Source: Sphingomonas sp. Leaf343 (GTDB lineage Bacteria; Pseudomonadota; Alphaproteobacteria; Sphingomonadales; Sphingomonadaceae). From it: a stretch of DNA of 64,000 bases. A program made the translations under genes and the position numbers. Below the pieces are notes generated by a model. It saw only the letters and a list, made by a program, of their open reading frames with translations. It was not told the DNA's origin and ran no database searches. Where the stretch lies: NCBI RefSeq assembly GCF_001423765.1, contig NZ_LMPG01000016.1, positions 62,001 to 126,000 on the forward strand. The letters run 5' to 3'. Positions 51,209 through 59,118 of this stretch are shown here, in pieces (position 1 is the first letter of the stretch; the number at the start of each line of letters is the position of its first letter).

Positions 51209-52630
51209 ATGAAGACGATCCGCATCCTGTTGTTCGCGCTCGTCTGGCTGTCGTGCGCGTGGTTCGGGTCGTGGGAGTTCAACCCGAACAATTCGACGCG
51301 GCTGTTCGCGGCGATCAGCATGGTCGAGGATGGCGACGCGACGATCGACGAGTTCCGCGACCTGACGATCGACAAGGCGATTTTCGGCCCGCACGCCTAT
51401 CTGGACAAGGCGCCGGGCATGACGCTGATGGCGTTGCCGGCGGTGGCGCTGGCCGACGTGGCGACGGGAGAGCGGGCGCGTTCGTACGTGCTGTCGCTGG
51501 GGGACCCGTCGCTGGCGCGGTTCCTGCGGTTGAGGCTCAGGCTGGCGACGGCGAGCGGGCCGGCGGTGCTGACGGCGATCGCGGCGGTGCTGCTGTTCGA
51601 CATGGCGGCGGCGTTGACCGCCGGTTCGGAAGCAGGCGTGGGGGCGGGGCTGTTCGCGGCGCTGACCTATGCTCTCGGGACGCCGATCTGGGGCTGGTCG
51701 ACGACGATCTTCGGCCATGCCGCAGTGGCGGCGCTGTACGTGATCGCGATCTGGTGCTTCTGGCGGGCGAGCCTGACGCAAGGGCGGTGGCCGGCGTTGA
51801 TCGGTGGCGCGGCGCTCGGCTGGGCGGTCGTGGTCGAGTATCAGGCGGTTCTGGCGGGAAGTGCCATCGCGATCTGGGCGGTGTGGCGGGTGTGGCCGTC
51901 GCCGCGACGCTGGCTGCTGCTGGGGCTGGCCGCCATCGGCGGCGTCGTCGCGCTGCTGCCTTTGCCGCTCTACAACCTGTTCGCGTTCGGGACGGTGTTC
52001 AGGGTCGGTTATTCGGGTGTGGTCGGCTTCGACGGGATGCAGCAGGGGCTGTTCGGCCTGACATGGCCGCGGCCGATCCTGTTGTGGGAAATCCTGTTCG
52101 GGGAGCGGCGCGGGCTGTTCTGGGTCGCGCCGGTGTTGCTGGTCGCGCCGCTGGGGCTGGCGACGATGGCGGACGAGCGGCGGACGCGCGATATCGCCGC
52201 GATGGCGGCGGCAGTCATCCTGATCGTGCTGATGGTCAACGCCGCCTACGTCTATTGGGATGGCGGCAATTCCACCGGACCGCGCCATGCGATGCCCGCG
52301 GTCGGTCTGCTCGCGCTGTGTCTCGCGCCGTGGTGGGCGGGGTTGAAGCCGATCGGGCGATGGGCGGCCGGCGGATTGCTGGCGGTGTCGATCGCGTTGA
52401 ACCTGTGCATCGCCTCGGCGGAGATCGCCGCGCCGCCCGAATTCCGCTTCCCGATCTGGAGCGCGGTGATCGAGTACCGGTTCCTGCGCGGCGACCTCCG
52501 GACATGGCCGAGCGAGTGGTTCGGCTGGTCGACCTGGGGAGGGCTATACCTGTACGGCGTCGTCGCAGTGCCGTTGCTGGCCGTGCTGATACTCCGCGCC
52601 CGCCGCTATTGCGGATTACCGGGCGCGTAG
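51209..52630 (+). CDS. Multi-pass membrane protein, glycosyltransferase-like
   Basis: A 473-residue protein with ten or more hydrophobic spans and a GT-C-like first loop (SWEFNPNNSTRLFAAISMVE, then YLDKAPGMTLMALPAVAL). It resembles bacterial PMT-like integral membrane transferases without clear active-site evidence. It follows the four-span gene by 1 bp. Its last 25 bp overlap the 3' end of the alpha-glucuronidase gene on the other strand. Confidence 0.68.
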   Translation: MKTIRILLFALVWLSCAWFGSWEFNPNNSTRLFAAISMVEDGDATIDEFRDLTIDKAIFGPHAYLDKAPGMTLMALPAVALADVATGERARSYVLSLGDPSLARFLRLRLRLATASGPAVLTAIAAVLLFDMAAALTAGSEAGVGAGLFAALTYALGTPIWGWSTTIFGHAAVAALYVIAIWCFWRASLTQGRWPALIGGAALGWAVVVEYQAVLAGSAIAIWAVWRVWPSPRRWLLLGLAAIGGVVALLPLPLYNLFAFGTVFRVGYSGVVGFDGMQQGLFGLTWPRPILLWEILFGERRGLFWVAPVLLVAPLGLATMADERRTRDIAAMAAAVILIVLMVNAAYVYWDGGNSTGPRHAMPAVGLLALCLAPWWAGLKPIGRWAAGGLLAVSIALNLCIASAEIAAPPEFRFPIWSAVIEYRFLRGDLRTWPSEWFGWSTWGGLYLYGVVAVPLLAVLILRARRYCGLPGA

Positions 52631-54681
52631 GGGAAGGTCAGCGCCTTGTACCAGCTCAGGTCGTGCGGCGGCGGCGCGACGCCGGCAGGCAGGGGCAGGC
52701 CGCTGACCGACATCCAGTAGGCGAGGCTGGCGTCGCGCCACCACTGCGCCTCGCGCTGCTGCATGGCGAGGAAGGTGGCGGTCTTCTGCCAGCGTTCGGC
52801 GTCGACCACGGGTTTCAACGTATCCCATCGGGTGCGCATGCCGGCGACATAGGCGACGCCAGAATCGTAATGCCCGACGAGGTCAGCCCAGAGCGTACGG
52901 CCGGACGGCATCCGCCGGTCCCATGCGACGTGGTGGAACCAGAGCAGCTCCCCCGGCGGCGTGGTGGCGGGATCGGCGAGCTTCGCGGCGACGGGCGGGG
53001 CATATTGCGCGACGGCGTTGCTGCCGGACTTCGTGCGGTCGAAGCCGATGCCGCGCTGATCGGCCTTGTGATAATAGACCGGGTTCCATTCGGGGCGCTT
53101 CAGGTCCGCCACCCACGGTCCCGGCCCATAATGGTGGCCCGTCGCCATGACATGCGCGAGGCCGAGCGCACCGGTGTAATCGACCACCGCTTCGCGCGAT
53201 CCCATCATCATCGCCACGGCGGGCGCGACGGCGGCGGGTGCGAAGGTCTGCGCCGCCCATTCGCGGGCCACGGTTTCCGCAGGGAGCGACGGGTCCCATG
53301 CCATCCGGCCGAACGCGTACCAGTTCGCCTGGTTGAAGGTGGAGCCGGTCCAGTCGCGATCGTCGCCTATATTGGCGACGCCGGCGATCCCGGTCAGCCG
53401 ATGCCCCTCCAGCGAGCCGTCGACGATCTTCGCCACGGTCGATCCCGGGCCTTTGGCGAAGGTGTCGCTGCCCAGCGTTTCGGCGAAGAGCGGGCCGAGA
53501 TAGGCGAGATGGGTGGCGAACCCCAGATACTCCTTGGTGATCTGGAACTCCATCATCAGCGAAGTCTTCGGCATCGCGCCGAACAACGGATGGAAGGGTT
53601 CGCGCGGCTGGAAGTCGATCGCGCCGTTCTTGACCTGAACGATCACGTTCTTCGCGAAACGGCCGTCGAGCGGCCTGAACTCGGTATAGGCCTGTTTGGC
53701 GCGGTCGTCGGGGTCGGTGTCGGCATAGACGAAGGCGCGCCACATCACGATGCCGTCATGCGGCGCGACGGCGGCGGCGAGCATGTTCGCGCCGTCGGCA
53801 TGCGTCCGGTGGTAGTCGCGCGGCCCCGGTTGACCCTCGCTGTTCGCCTTGACCAGGAAGCCGCCGAAATCGGGGATCGCGCGGTAGATCTCGTCGGCCT
53901 TGGCGCGCCACCACGCGGCGACCTGCGGGTCGAGCGGATCGGCGGTCTTCAGCCCGCCCAGTTCGATCGGCGCGGAGAAGCGCGCCGACAGGTAGACGCG
54001 GATGCCATAGGGGCGGAAGATGTCGGCCAACGCCGCCGCCTTGGCGATGTAGCGGGGCGACAGGCTTTCTGCCTTCGCGTTCACGTTGTTGAGGACGGTG
54101 CCGTTGATCCCGAGCGACGCGTTGGCGCGCGCATAGTCGACGTAGCGCGGGTCCTTATAGTCGGGGAGCGTCCACCAGTCCCACAGCGACCGGCCGGCAT
54201 AGCCCCGCTCGACCACGCCATCGAGATTGTCCCAGTGGTTCAGCACGCGCAGCTTTACGCGGGGGCTGGAGGCGAGGTCGCCGGTCTGGCCGGTCGCGCG
54301 CTGCCGGATCAGCGCGAACGCGCCGTAGAGGATTCCGCGATCGGTGTTGCCGGTGACGAGCGTGACCGGATGGCCATCCATCCGGACGCGGCGGACCAGA
54401 TAGCCCTCGTCGCCGAGCGTGTTCGTCGGCAGGTCGAGCGACGCGACCCGGGCGGCGGTGGCGAGGACGATGGGGCCCGTGCCGGCCGGCAGCGCGCGGC
54501 GCAGTTCGGCGGCGGCGATGCGCAACGTGGGGGTGTCGCCCCGCACCGATACGGCATCCGCGGCGATCGTCGCCTTGGGATAGCGGAGCCACAGGTCGTA
54601 GCCGTCCTCGGCCTGCGCAGGCGCGATCCCGGCCAGCGCGAGCCCGGCGATCGACGCGATGCGTATGAGAAGCTTCATCAT
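52606..54681 (-). CDS. aguA: Alpha-glucuronidase (GH67)
   Basis: A 691-residue secreted enzyme (signal IASIAGLALAGIAPAQA) removing (4-O-methyl-)glucuronic acid from xylo-oligosaccharides. N-terminal domain to about 140, then the TIM barrel: ASLGINGTVLNNVNAKAESL, DFGGFLVKANSEGQPGP (with the likely catalytic Glu), GIVMWRAFVYADTDPDD, VKNGAIDFQPREPF. The C-terminal helical domain (WFHHVAWDRRMPSGRTLW) is complete. A much longer frame continues upstream but is the antisense of the GH3 gene. Divergent from GH3 over a promoter with a LacI-type operator. Confidence 0.94.
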   Translation of the reverse strand: MMKLLIRIASIAGLALAGIAPAQAEDGYDLWLRYPKATIAADAVSVRGDTPTLRIAAAELRRALPAGTGPIVLATAARVASLDLPTNTLGDEGYLVRRVRMDGHPVTLVTGNTDRGILYGAFALIRQRATGQTGDLASSPRVKLRVLNHWDNLDGVVERGYAGRSLWDWWTLPDYKDPRYVDYARANASLGINGTVLNNVNAKAESLSPRYIAKAAALADIFRPYGIRVYLSARFSAPIELGGLKTADPLDPQVAAWWRAKADEIYRAIPDFGGFLVKANSEGQPGPRDYHRTHADGANMLAAAVAPHDGIVMWRAFVYADTDPDDRAKQAYTEFRPLDGRFAKNVIVQVKNGAIDFQPREPFHPLFGAMPKTSLMMEFQITKEYLGFATHLAYLGPLFAETLGSDTFAKGPGSTVAKIVDGSLEGHRLTGIAGVANIGDDRDWTGSTFNQANWYAFGRMAWDPSLPAETVAREWAAQTFAPAAVAPAVAMMMGSREAVVDYTGALGLAHVMATGHHYGPGPWVADLKRPEWNPVYYHKADQRGIGFDRTKSGSNAVAQYAPPVAAKLADPATTPPGELLWFHHVAWDRRMPSGRTLWADLVGHYDSGVAYVAGMRTRWDTLKPVVDAERWQKTATFLAMQQREAQWWRDASLAYWMSVSGLPLPAGVAPPPHDLSWYKALTFPYAPGNPQ

Positions 54682-54734
54682 CCTCGTCCCTTCGCGCGGA
54701 CGGTGGCATTGACAATTCGGCCCGGCCTCACGCA

Positions 54735-54748
54735 TGGTAACGCTATCA
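54735..54748. promoter_or_regulatory. LacI-type operator in aguA/GH3 divergent promoter
   Basis: TGGTAACGCTATCA is an imperfect 14-bp palindrome with the central CG of LacI-family sites. It lies 53 bp from the GH3 start, just downstream of a possible -35 box TTGACA (54709-54714). The perfect form TGATAGCGCTATCA occurs at 58828. It could block both aguA and GH3. Confidence 0.75.
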
Positions 54749-54801
54749 CAGCGACGGCATCGGAAGCAATGCCGCGACTGCACTTCGGGAGAGAGCCTGA
54801 C

Positions 54802-57207
54802 ATGACCCGCCCCGCCGCCAACGCCACCGATTACGGTCGTCGCGACCTGCTCCGCTGGAGCGCGGGGGTTTCCCTCGCGACGCTGATGCCCGCCGCCGTA
54901 CGCGCCGCCGCCGGATTGGCCGGGCCGCTGTACCGCGATGCGCGCGCGCCGGTCGACCTGCGGGTCCGCGACCTGATCGGGCGGATGACGCTGGAGGAGA
55001 AGGTCGCGCAGCTCATCACGCTGTCGACCACCAAGCGCGACGTGATGAACGCCGACCGCGGCTTCGATGCGGCGATGGCGGGCAAGGCGTATCCCGACGG
55101 CATCGGCCAGATCGCGCGGCCGTCCGACCGGGGCGGTGCGGCGACCGCGAACAATACGGGCACCGACGTGACCGGGCGGTGGCGCAAGCCCGCGGACACG
55201 ATCGCGTTCGTCAACGCCGGTCAGGCCTGGGCGCGGACGACGCGGCTGGGCATCCCGATCCTGTTCCACGAGGAATCGCTGCACGGCTATATGGCGCCGG
55301 AGGCGACCAGCTTCCCGCAGGCGATCGCGCTGGCGGGCAGTTTCGACCGCGACCTGATGACGCGCGTGCAGGCGGTGATCGGGCGCGAGGTGCGCGCGCA
55401 CGGCACCGTGCTGGCGCTGTCCCCGGTCGTCGACATCGCGCGCGATCCGCGCTGGGGCCGAATCGAGGAGACGTTCGGCGAGGACCCGTATCTGTGCGGC
55501 GAGATGGGCGTCGCGGCGGTGCTGGGATTGCAGGGGCCGGGCAAGACGCTGGCGCCGGACAAGGTCTTCGCGACGCTGAAGCATATGACCGGGCACGGCC
55601 AGCCGCTGGCGGGCAACAACGTCGCCCCCGCGCCCTTGGGTGAGCGGGAGCTGCGCGAGAGCTTCTTCCCACCGTTCCGCGCGGTGGTGGAGCGGACGGG
55701 GATCGGCGCGGTGATGCCGTCCTATAACGAGATCGACGGTGTGCCGAGCCACGCCAATCACTGGCTGCTGGGCGATGTCCTGCGCGGCGAATGGGGTTTC
55801 GACGGTGCGGTGGTCAGCGATTACGCGGCGATCCAGGAACTGGCGACGTTCCACCGCATCGCGCCCGGATTGGCCGGTGCGGCGGCGCTCGCGCTGAAGG
55901 CCGGCGTCGATTGCGACCTGCCGGACGGGGTCGCGTATCGCACCTTGGCCGAACAGGTGCGCAGCGGCGCGGTGCCGGTCGCGGCGGTGGATGCGGCGTG
56001 CCGGCGGATGTTGACGCTGAAGTTCCGCGCCGGCCTGTTCGAGGCGGAGCCGGTGAATGCGCGGGCTGCGGCAGTGCTGACCGCCAATGCGGAGGCGCGT
56101 GCGCTGGCGCTGGAGGCGGCGCGACGGTCGATCGCACTGCTGGTGAACGACGGCGTCCTGCCGCTGACGGCGGGCGCGCACCGGCGGGTGGCGGTGATCG
56201 GGCCGAACGCGGCGGTGACGCGGCTGGGCGGCTATTCCTCGATCCCGCGCACGGAGGTGTCGCTGCTGGACGGCGTGCGCGCGCGGCTGAAGGGCAAGGC
56301 GGAGATCGTGCATGCGCAGGGCGTCTTCATCACGCAGAGCGAGGACCGGTCCGCCAACGAGGTGCTGCTCGCCGACCCCGCGAAGAACCGCGCGCTGATC
56401 GCGGAGGCCGTCGCGGTCGCGAAGACCGCCGACGTGATCCTGCTGGCCATCGGTGACACCGAACAGACCAGCCGCGAAGGCTATGCGAAGAACCATCTCG
56501 GCGACCGTACCGGGCTGGACCTGCTCGGCGAGCAGACCGCGCTGTTCGAGGCGATGAAGGCGACCGGCAAGCCCGTCGTCGTCGTCGCGATCAACGGCCG
56601 CCCGCCGTCGTGGCCGGCGGTCGTCGCAAGGGCCAATGCGCTGCTGGAATGCTGGTATGTCGGGCAGGAGGGCGGCACCGCGATCGCGGAAGCGCTGTTC
56701 GGCGACGTCAATCCGGGCGCGAAGCTGCCGGTCACGGTGGTGCGCGACGTCGGGCAGGTGCCATATTACTACAATCACAAGCCGTCGGCGCGGCGGGGAT
56801 ACCTGTTCGACGACGACGCGCCGCTGTTCCCGTTCGGCTTCGGGCTGAGCTACACCCGGTTCGAGGTCGGTGCGCCGAGGCTGTCCGTGCCGAAGATCGG
56901 TGTCGGCGGGACCGTGACGGTCGAGGTCGACGTGGCGAATGTCGGCGAGCGGACGGGCGATGAGGTCGTGCAGGTCTATGTGCGCGATCAGGTGTCGTCG
57001 GTGGCGCGGCCGATCAAGGAGATGAAGGGGTTCGAGCGCGTGACTCTGAAACCCGGCGAGCGGCGGACGGTGCGCTTCGTGCTGGGACCGGAGGCGTTCC
57101 GGATGTGGAACATCGACCTGCGCGAGGTCGTCGAGCCGGGCCTGTTCGACATCATGGCCGGGCCGAACAGTCGCGACGTGAAGACGGTGACGCTGGAAAT
57201 CGCCTGA
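54802..57207 (+). CDS. GH3 beta-glycosidase (beta-xylosidase/glucosidase)
   Basis: An 801-residue secreted glycosidase with a Tat-like signal (RRDLLRWSAGVSLATLMPAA). GH3 TIM barrel: RMTLEEKVAQLITL, KHMTGHGQPLAG and nucleophile Asp in DGAVVSDYAAIQ. Then the alpha/beta sandwich (RVAVIGPNAAVTRLGGYSS) and a C-terminal fibronectin-III-like domain (VEVDVANVGERTGDEVVQVY). Beta-xylosidase activity fits the GH67 neighbour best; beta-glucosidase is possible. ATG 54802 follows GGGAGAGAG; the huge upstream frame is antisense to aguA. Confidence 0.93.
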   Translation: MTRPAANATDYGRRDLLRWSAGVSLATLMPAAVRAAAGLAGPLYRDARAPVDLRVRDLIGRMTLEEKVAQLITLSTTKRDVMNADRGFDAAMAGKAYPDGIGQIARPSDRGGAATANNTGTDVTGRWRKPADTIAFVNAGQAWARTTRLGIPILFHEESLHGYMAPEATSFPQAIALAGSFDRDLMTRVQAVIGREVRAHGTVLALSPVVDIARDPRWGRIEETFGEDPYLCGEMGVAAVLGLQGPGKTLAPDKVFATLKHMTGHGQPLAGNNVAPAPLGERELRESFFPPFRAVVERTGIGAVMPSYNEIDGVPSHANHWLLGDVLRGEWGFDGAVVSDYAAIQELATFHRIAPGLAGAAALALKAGVDCDLPDGVAYRTLAEQVRSGAVPVAAVDAACRRMLTLKFRAGLFEAEPVNARAAAVLTANAEARALALEAARRSIALLVNDGVLPLTAGAHRRVAVIGPNAAVTRLGGYSSIPRTEVSLLDGVRARLKGKAEIVHAQGVFITQSEDRSANEVLLADPAKNRALIAEAVAVAKTADVILLAIGDTEQTSREGYAKNHLGDRTGLDLLGEQTALFEAMKATGKPVVVVAINGRPPSWPAVVARANALLECWYVGQEGGTAIAEALFGDVNPGAKLPVTVVRDVGQVPYYYNHKPSARRGYLFDDDAPLFPFGFGLSYTRFEVGAPRLSVPKIGVGGTVTVEVDVANVGERTGDEVVQVYVRDQVSSVARPIKEMKGFERVTLKPGERRTVRFVLGPEAFRMWNIDLREVVEPGLFDIMAGPNSRDVKTVTLEIA

Positions 57208-57224
57208 CCGGTGTAGTGGTCAGG
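57203..57224. terminator. Hairpin spanning the GH3 stop codon
   Basis: CCTGACC (57203-57209) pairs with GGTCAGG (57218-57224) around an 8-nt loop; the TGA stop lies in the left arm. It may terminate or attenuate transcription into the uxuB region. Confidence 0.5.
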
Positions 57225-57313
57225 GTGCGGCGTCGAAACTGGTCTGGCCATTCGCGCATCGATGCTGATACGATGACGTCCTGTTCGGGCCGGAAGGCCG
57301 TGAGGATCGCGCC

Positions 57314-57361
57314 ATGACCTGTTCGTCCGTTGCCGATATCGCCGCCCGGTGCGCGCCGTGA
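57314..57361 (+). CDS. 15-codon ORF before uxuB: LacI remnant or leader peptide
   Basis: ATG 57314 is preceded by AGGA with 7-nt spacing and encodes MTCSSVADIAARCAP, whose stop overlaps the uxuB GTG by 4 nt (GTGA). SVADIAAR matches the start of the LacI-family helix-turn-helix (typically VADIAARAGVS). Either a LacI gene was deleted here leaving its first codons, or it is a short coupling leader. Length makes any call tentative. Confidence 0.4.
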   Translation: MTCSSVADIAARCAP

Positions 57362-58821
57362 GATTGTCGGCGATCAACATGCCGGCCGCTGTCGCCGGTC
57401 CCGCTTACGACCGGGATGCGGCGAAGCGCGGCGTCGTGCATCTGGGCATCGGCGCGTTTCATCGCGCGCATCAGGCGGCGGTGTTCGAGGCGGCGCTTGA
57501 AGGGGGCGACCTGCGCTGGGGCGTGGTCGGCGTGTCGTTGCGATCGGCGGCGGTGCGCGACCAGTTGGTGCCGCAGGACGGACTCTACACCTTGCTGGTG
57601 CGGGACGGCCAGGATGCGCGGGCTCAGGTGATCGGCGCAGTGCTGGACGTGCTGGTCGCGCCGGAGGACCCGGCGGCGGTGGTCCGGGCGATCGGCGCGA
57701 CGGACACGCATCTCGTGACGCTGACGGTGACGGAAAAGGGCTACAAGCTGGATCGCGCGAGCGGGACGCTCGACGCGGACGACGGCGATGTCGCGCACGA
57801 TCTGGCGTCGCTGGATGCGCCGCGGACGGTGCCGGGGCTGATCGCGGCCGGCCTGGCGGTGCGACGGGCGGCGGGCCGTGCCGCGATCACGATCCTGTCG
57901 TGCGACAACCTGCCGCATAATGGGGCGTTGCTGCGCGCGGGCGTACTGGAAATGGCGCGCGCGCACGACCCGGCGCTGGCCGACTGGATCGACCGGGAGG
58001 TCGCGTTCCCGGCGACGATGGTCGACCGGATCGTCCCCGCGACGACTGATGCGGATATCGCCGCGCTGGCCGGGCGGATCGGCGTCGAGGACCGGGCGAT
58101 GGTGAAGACCGAGCCGTTCCTGCAATGGGTGGTGGAGGACCGTTTCACCGGCCCGCGGCCGGATTTCGCGACGCTGGGCGTGCAACTGACCGACGCGGTG
58201 GGGCCATGGGAGGATGCCAAGCTGCGCCTGCTGAATGGCGCCCATTCGGGGATCGCCTATCTCGGCGGGCTGGCGGGCGATGCGTTCGTGCACGAGTTCG
58301 TGGCGCGCGATGCCGGGCGGGCGTTCGTGGAGGCGCTGTGGGACGAAGCGGCGGTCACGCTGACGCCGCCAGCCGGACTGGATATCCCGGGCTATCGGCA
58401 ACAGTTGATGGCGCGCTTCGCCAATTCCTCGCTCCAGCACCGGACGCGCCAGATCGCGATGGACGGATCGCAGAAGCTGCCCCAGCGGCTGATCGCGCCG
58501 ATCCGGGAACGTCGCGCGCAGGGATTGCCGGTCGATGCGCTGGCGCTGGCGGTGGCGGCGTGGATGCGCTGGCAGGCCGGGGTGACGGATGCCGGCGAAC
58601 GCTTCGCGGTCGACGATCCCATCGCCGATCGTCTGGCGGGTGCGAACGGGGTCGATGCGCTGCTCGCGGCGATCGGCGCGGACGATCTGGACGAGGATGC
58701 GCGCCGAGCGATCGCGGCGCATCTGGACGCGATCGAACGCGACGGCGCGAGGACGGTGTTCGACCGGTTGGCGGCCGGTGCGTACCCGCGGCGGCTTGAT
58801 AGCATGTCGCCGGAGGAGTAG
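57358..58821 (+). CDS. uxuB: Mannitol dehydrogenase family, fructuronate reductase-like
   Basis: A 487-residue polyol/aldonate dehydrogenase that should interconvert D-fructuronate and D-mannonate. N-terminal NAD domain (VHLGIGAFHRAHQAAVFEA), then VSLRSAAVRDQL, SCDNLPHNG, catalytic Lys region LRLLNGAHSGIAYLGGLAG, and DGSQKLPQRLIAPIR. The GTG at 57358 begins the family-like VRLSAINMPAAVAGPAYDR and overlaps the leader ORF; GTG 57349 is possible. Mannitol or tagaturonate reductase are alternatives, but the GH67 context favours fructuronate. Confidence 0.88.
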   Translation: MRLSAINMPAAVAGPAYDRDAAKRGVVHLGIGAFHRAHQAAVFEAALEGGDLRWGVVGVSLRSAAVRDQLVPQDGLYTLLVRDGQDARAQVIGAVLDVLVAPEDPAAVVRAIGATDTHLVTLTVTEKGYKLDRASGTLDADDGDVAHDLASLDAPRTVPGLIAAGLAVRRAAGRAAITILSCDNLPHNGALLRAGVLEMARAHDPALADWIDREVAFPATMVDRIVPATTDADIAALAGRIGVEDRAMVKTEPFLQWVVEDRFTGPRPDFATLGVQLTDAVGPWEDAKLRLLNGAHSGIAYLGGLAGDAFVHEFVARDAGRAFVEALWDEAAVTLTPPAGLDIPGYRQQLMARFANSSLQHRTRQIAMDGSQKLPQRLIAPIRERRAQGLPVDALALAVAAWMRWQAGVTDAGERFAVDDPIADRLAGANGVDALLAAIGADDLDEDARRAIAAHLDAIERDGARTVFDRLAAGAYPRRLDSMSPEE

Positions 58822-58827
58822 GATTGC

Positions 58828-58841
58828 TGATAGCGCTATCA
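58828..58841. promoter_or_regulatory. LacI-type operator upstream of the xylD transcript
   Basis: TGATAGCGCTATCA is a perfect 14-bp palindrome with central CG, six bases past the uxuB stop. It differs from the 54735 site at two bases. The next ribosome-binding site is 40 bp downstream (small ORF at 58892), and xylD begins at 59119. Confidence 0.8.
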
Positions 58842-58891
58842 GCGCGGGCGTGCCGACGATGAAGCGGCAGCCGGTCGGAGGAGGGGATCGC

Positions 58892-59077
58892 ATGGCCAGT
58901 GTCGTTCCGGTGCATGTCGGGCAGCATGACCGCGCCCACGTTCCGACCCGCGCCGCATCCGCCCCGACCGCTGCTGTGACGCCGGTCCCGCGACGCCCGC
59001 GTTTTTGCGGATATCGCATGTTATATTTGCATCATCGCCGTGCTTGCCCGGCTGCGATGATTGCCGTAATTGTCTGA
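58892..59077 (+). CDS. Possible 61-residue small protein upstream of xylD
   Basis: An ORF with an exceptionally strong ribosome-binding site (GGAGGAGGGG) 50 bp after the operator. It begins [20 protein letters not shown] and ends AAMIAVIV. The Pro/Arg/Ala composition looks little like a normal protein and matches no family I know. It could be a leader ORF, a truncated gene, or chance. Confidence 0.3.
   Translation: MASVVPVHVGQHDRAHVPTRAASAPTAAVTPVPRRPRFCGYRMLYLHHRRACPAAMIAVIV
59031..59061. promoter_or_regulatory. Inverted repeat in AT-rich xylD upstream region
   Basis: ATCATCGC (59031-59038) and GCGATGAT (59054-59061) are perfect arms around a 15-nt loop, in a stretch (about 59000-59100) distinctly less GC-rich than its surroundings. 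It may be a second regulatory element or promoter for xylD. Confidence 0.35.
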
Positions 59078-59118
59078 CTATATCATTGTCCGCTTTTTCT
59101 GAACCGGAGCTCGTTACG

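Noticed and set aside
51253..54801. Upstream part of a 1984-codon plus-strand frame joined to GH3
   Set aside because: This part is out of frame with the membrane protein and then antisense to aguA. The GH3 gene starts at ATG 54802 with a ribosome-binding site and signal peptide.
54682..56778. Upstream part of a 1390-codon minus-strand frame joined to aguA
   Set aside because: It is the antisense of the GH3 gene; aguA has its own start and signal peptide at 54681.
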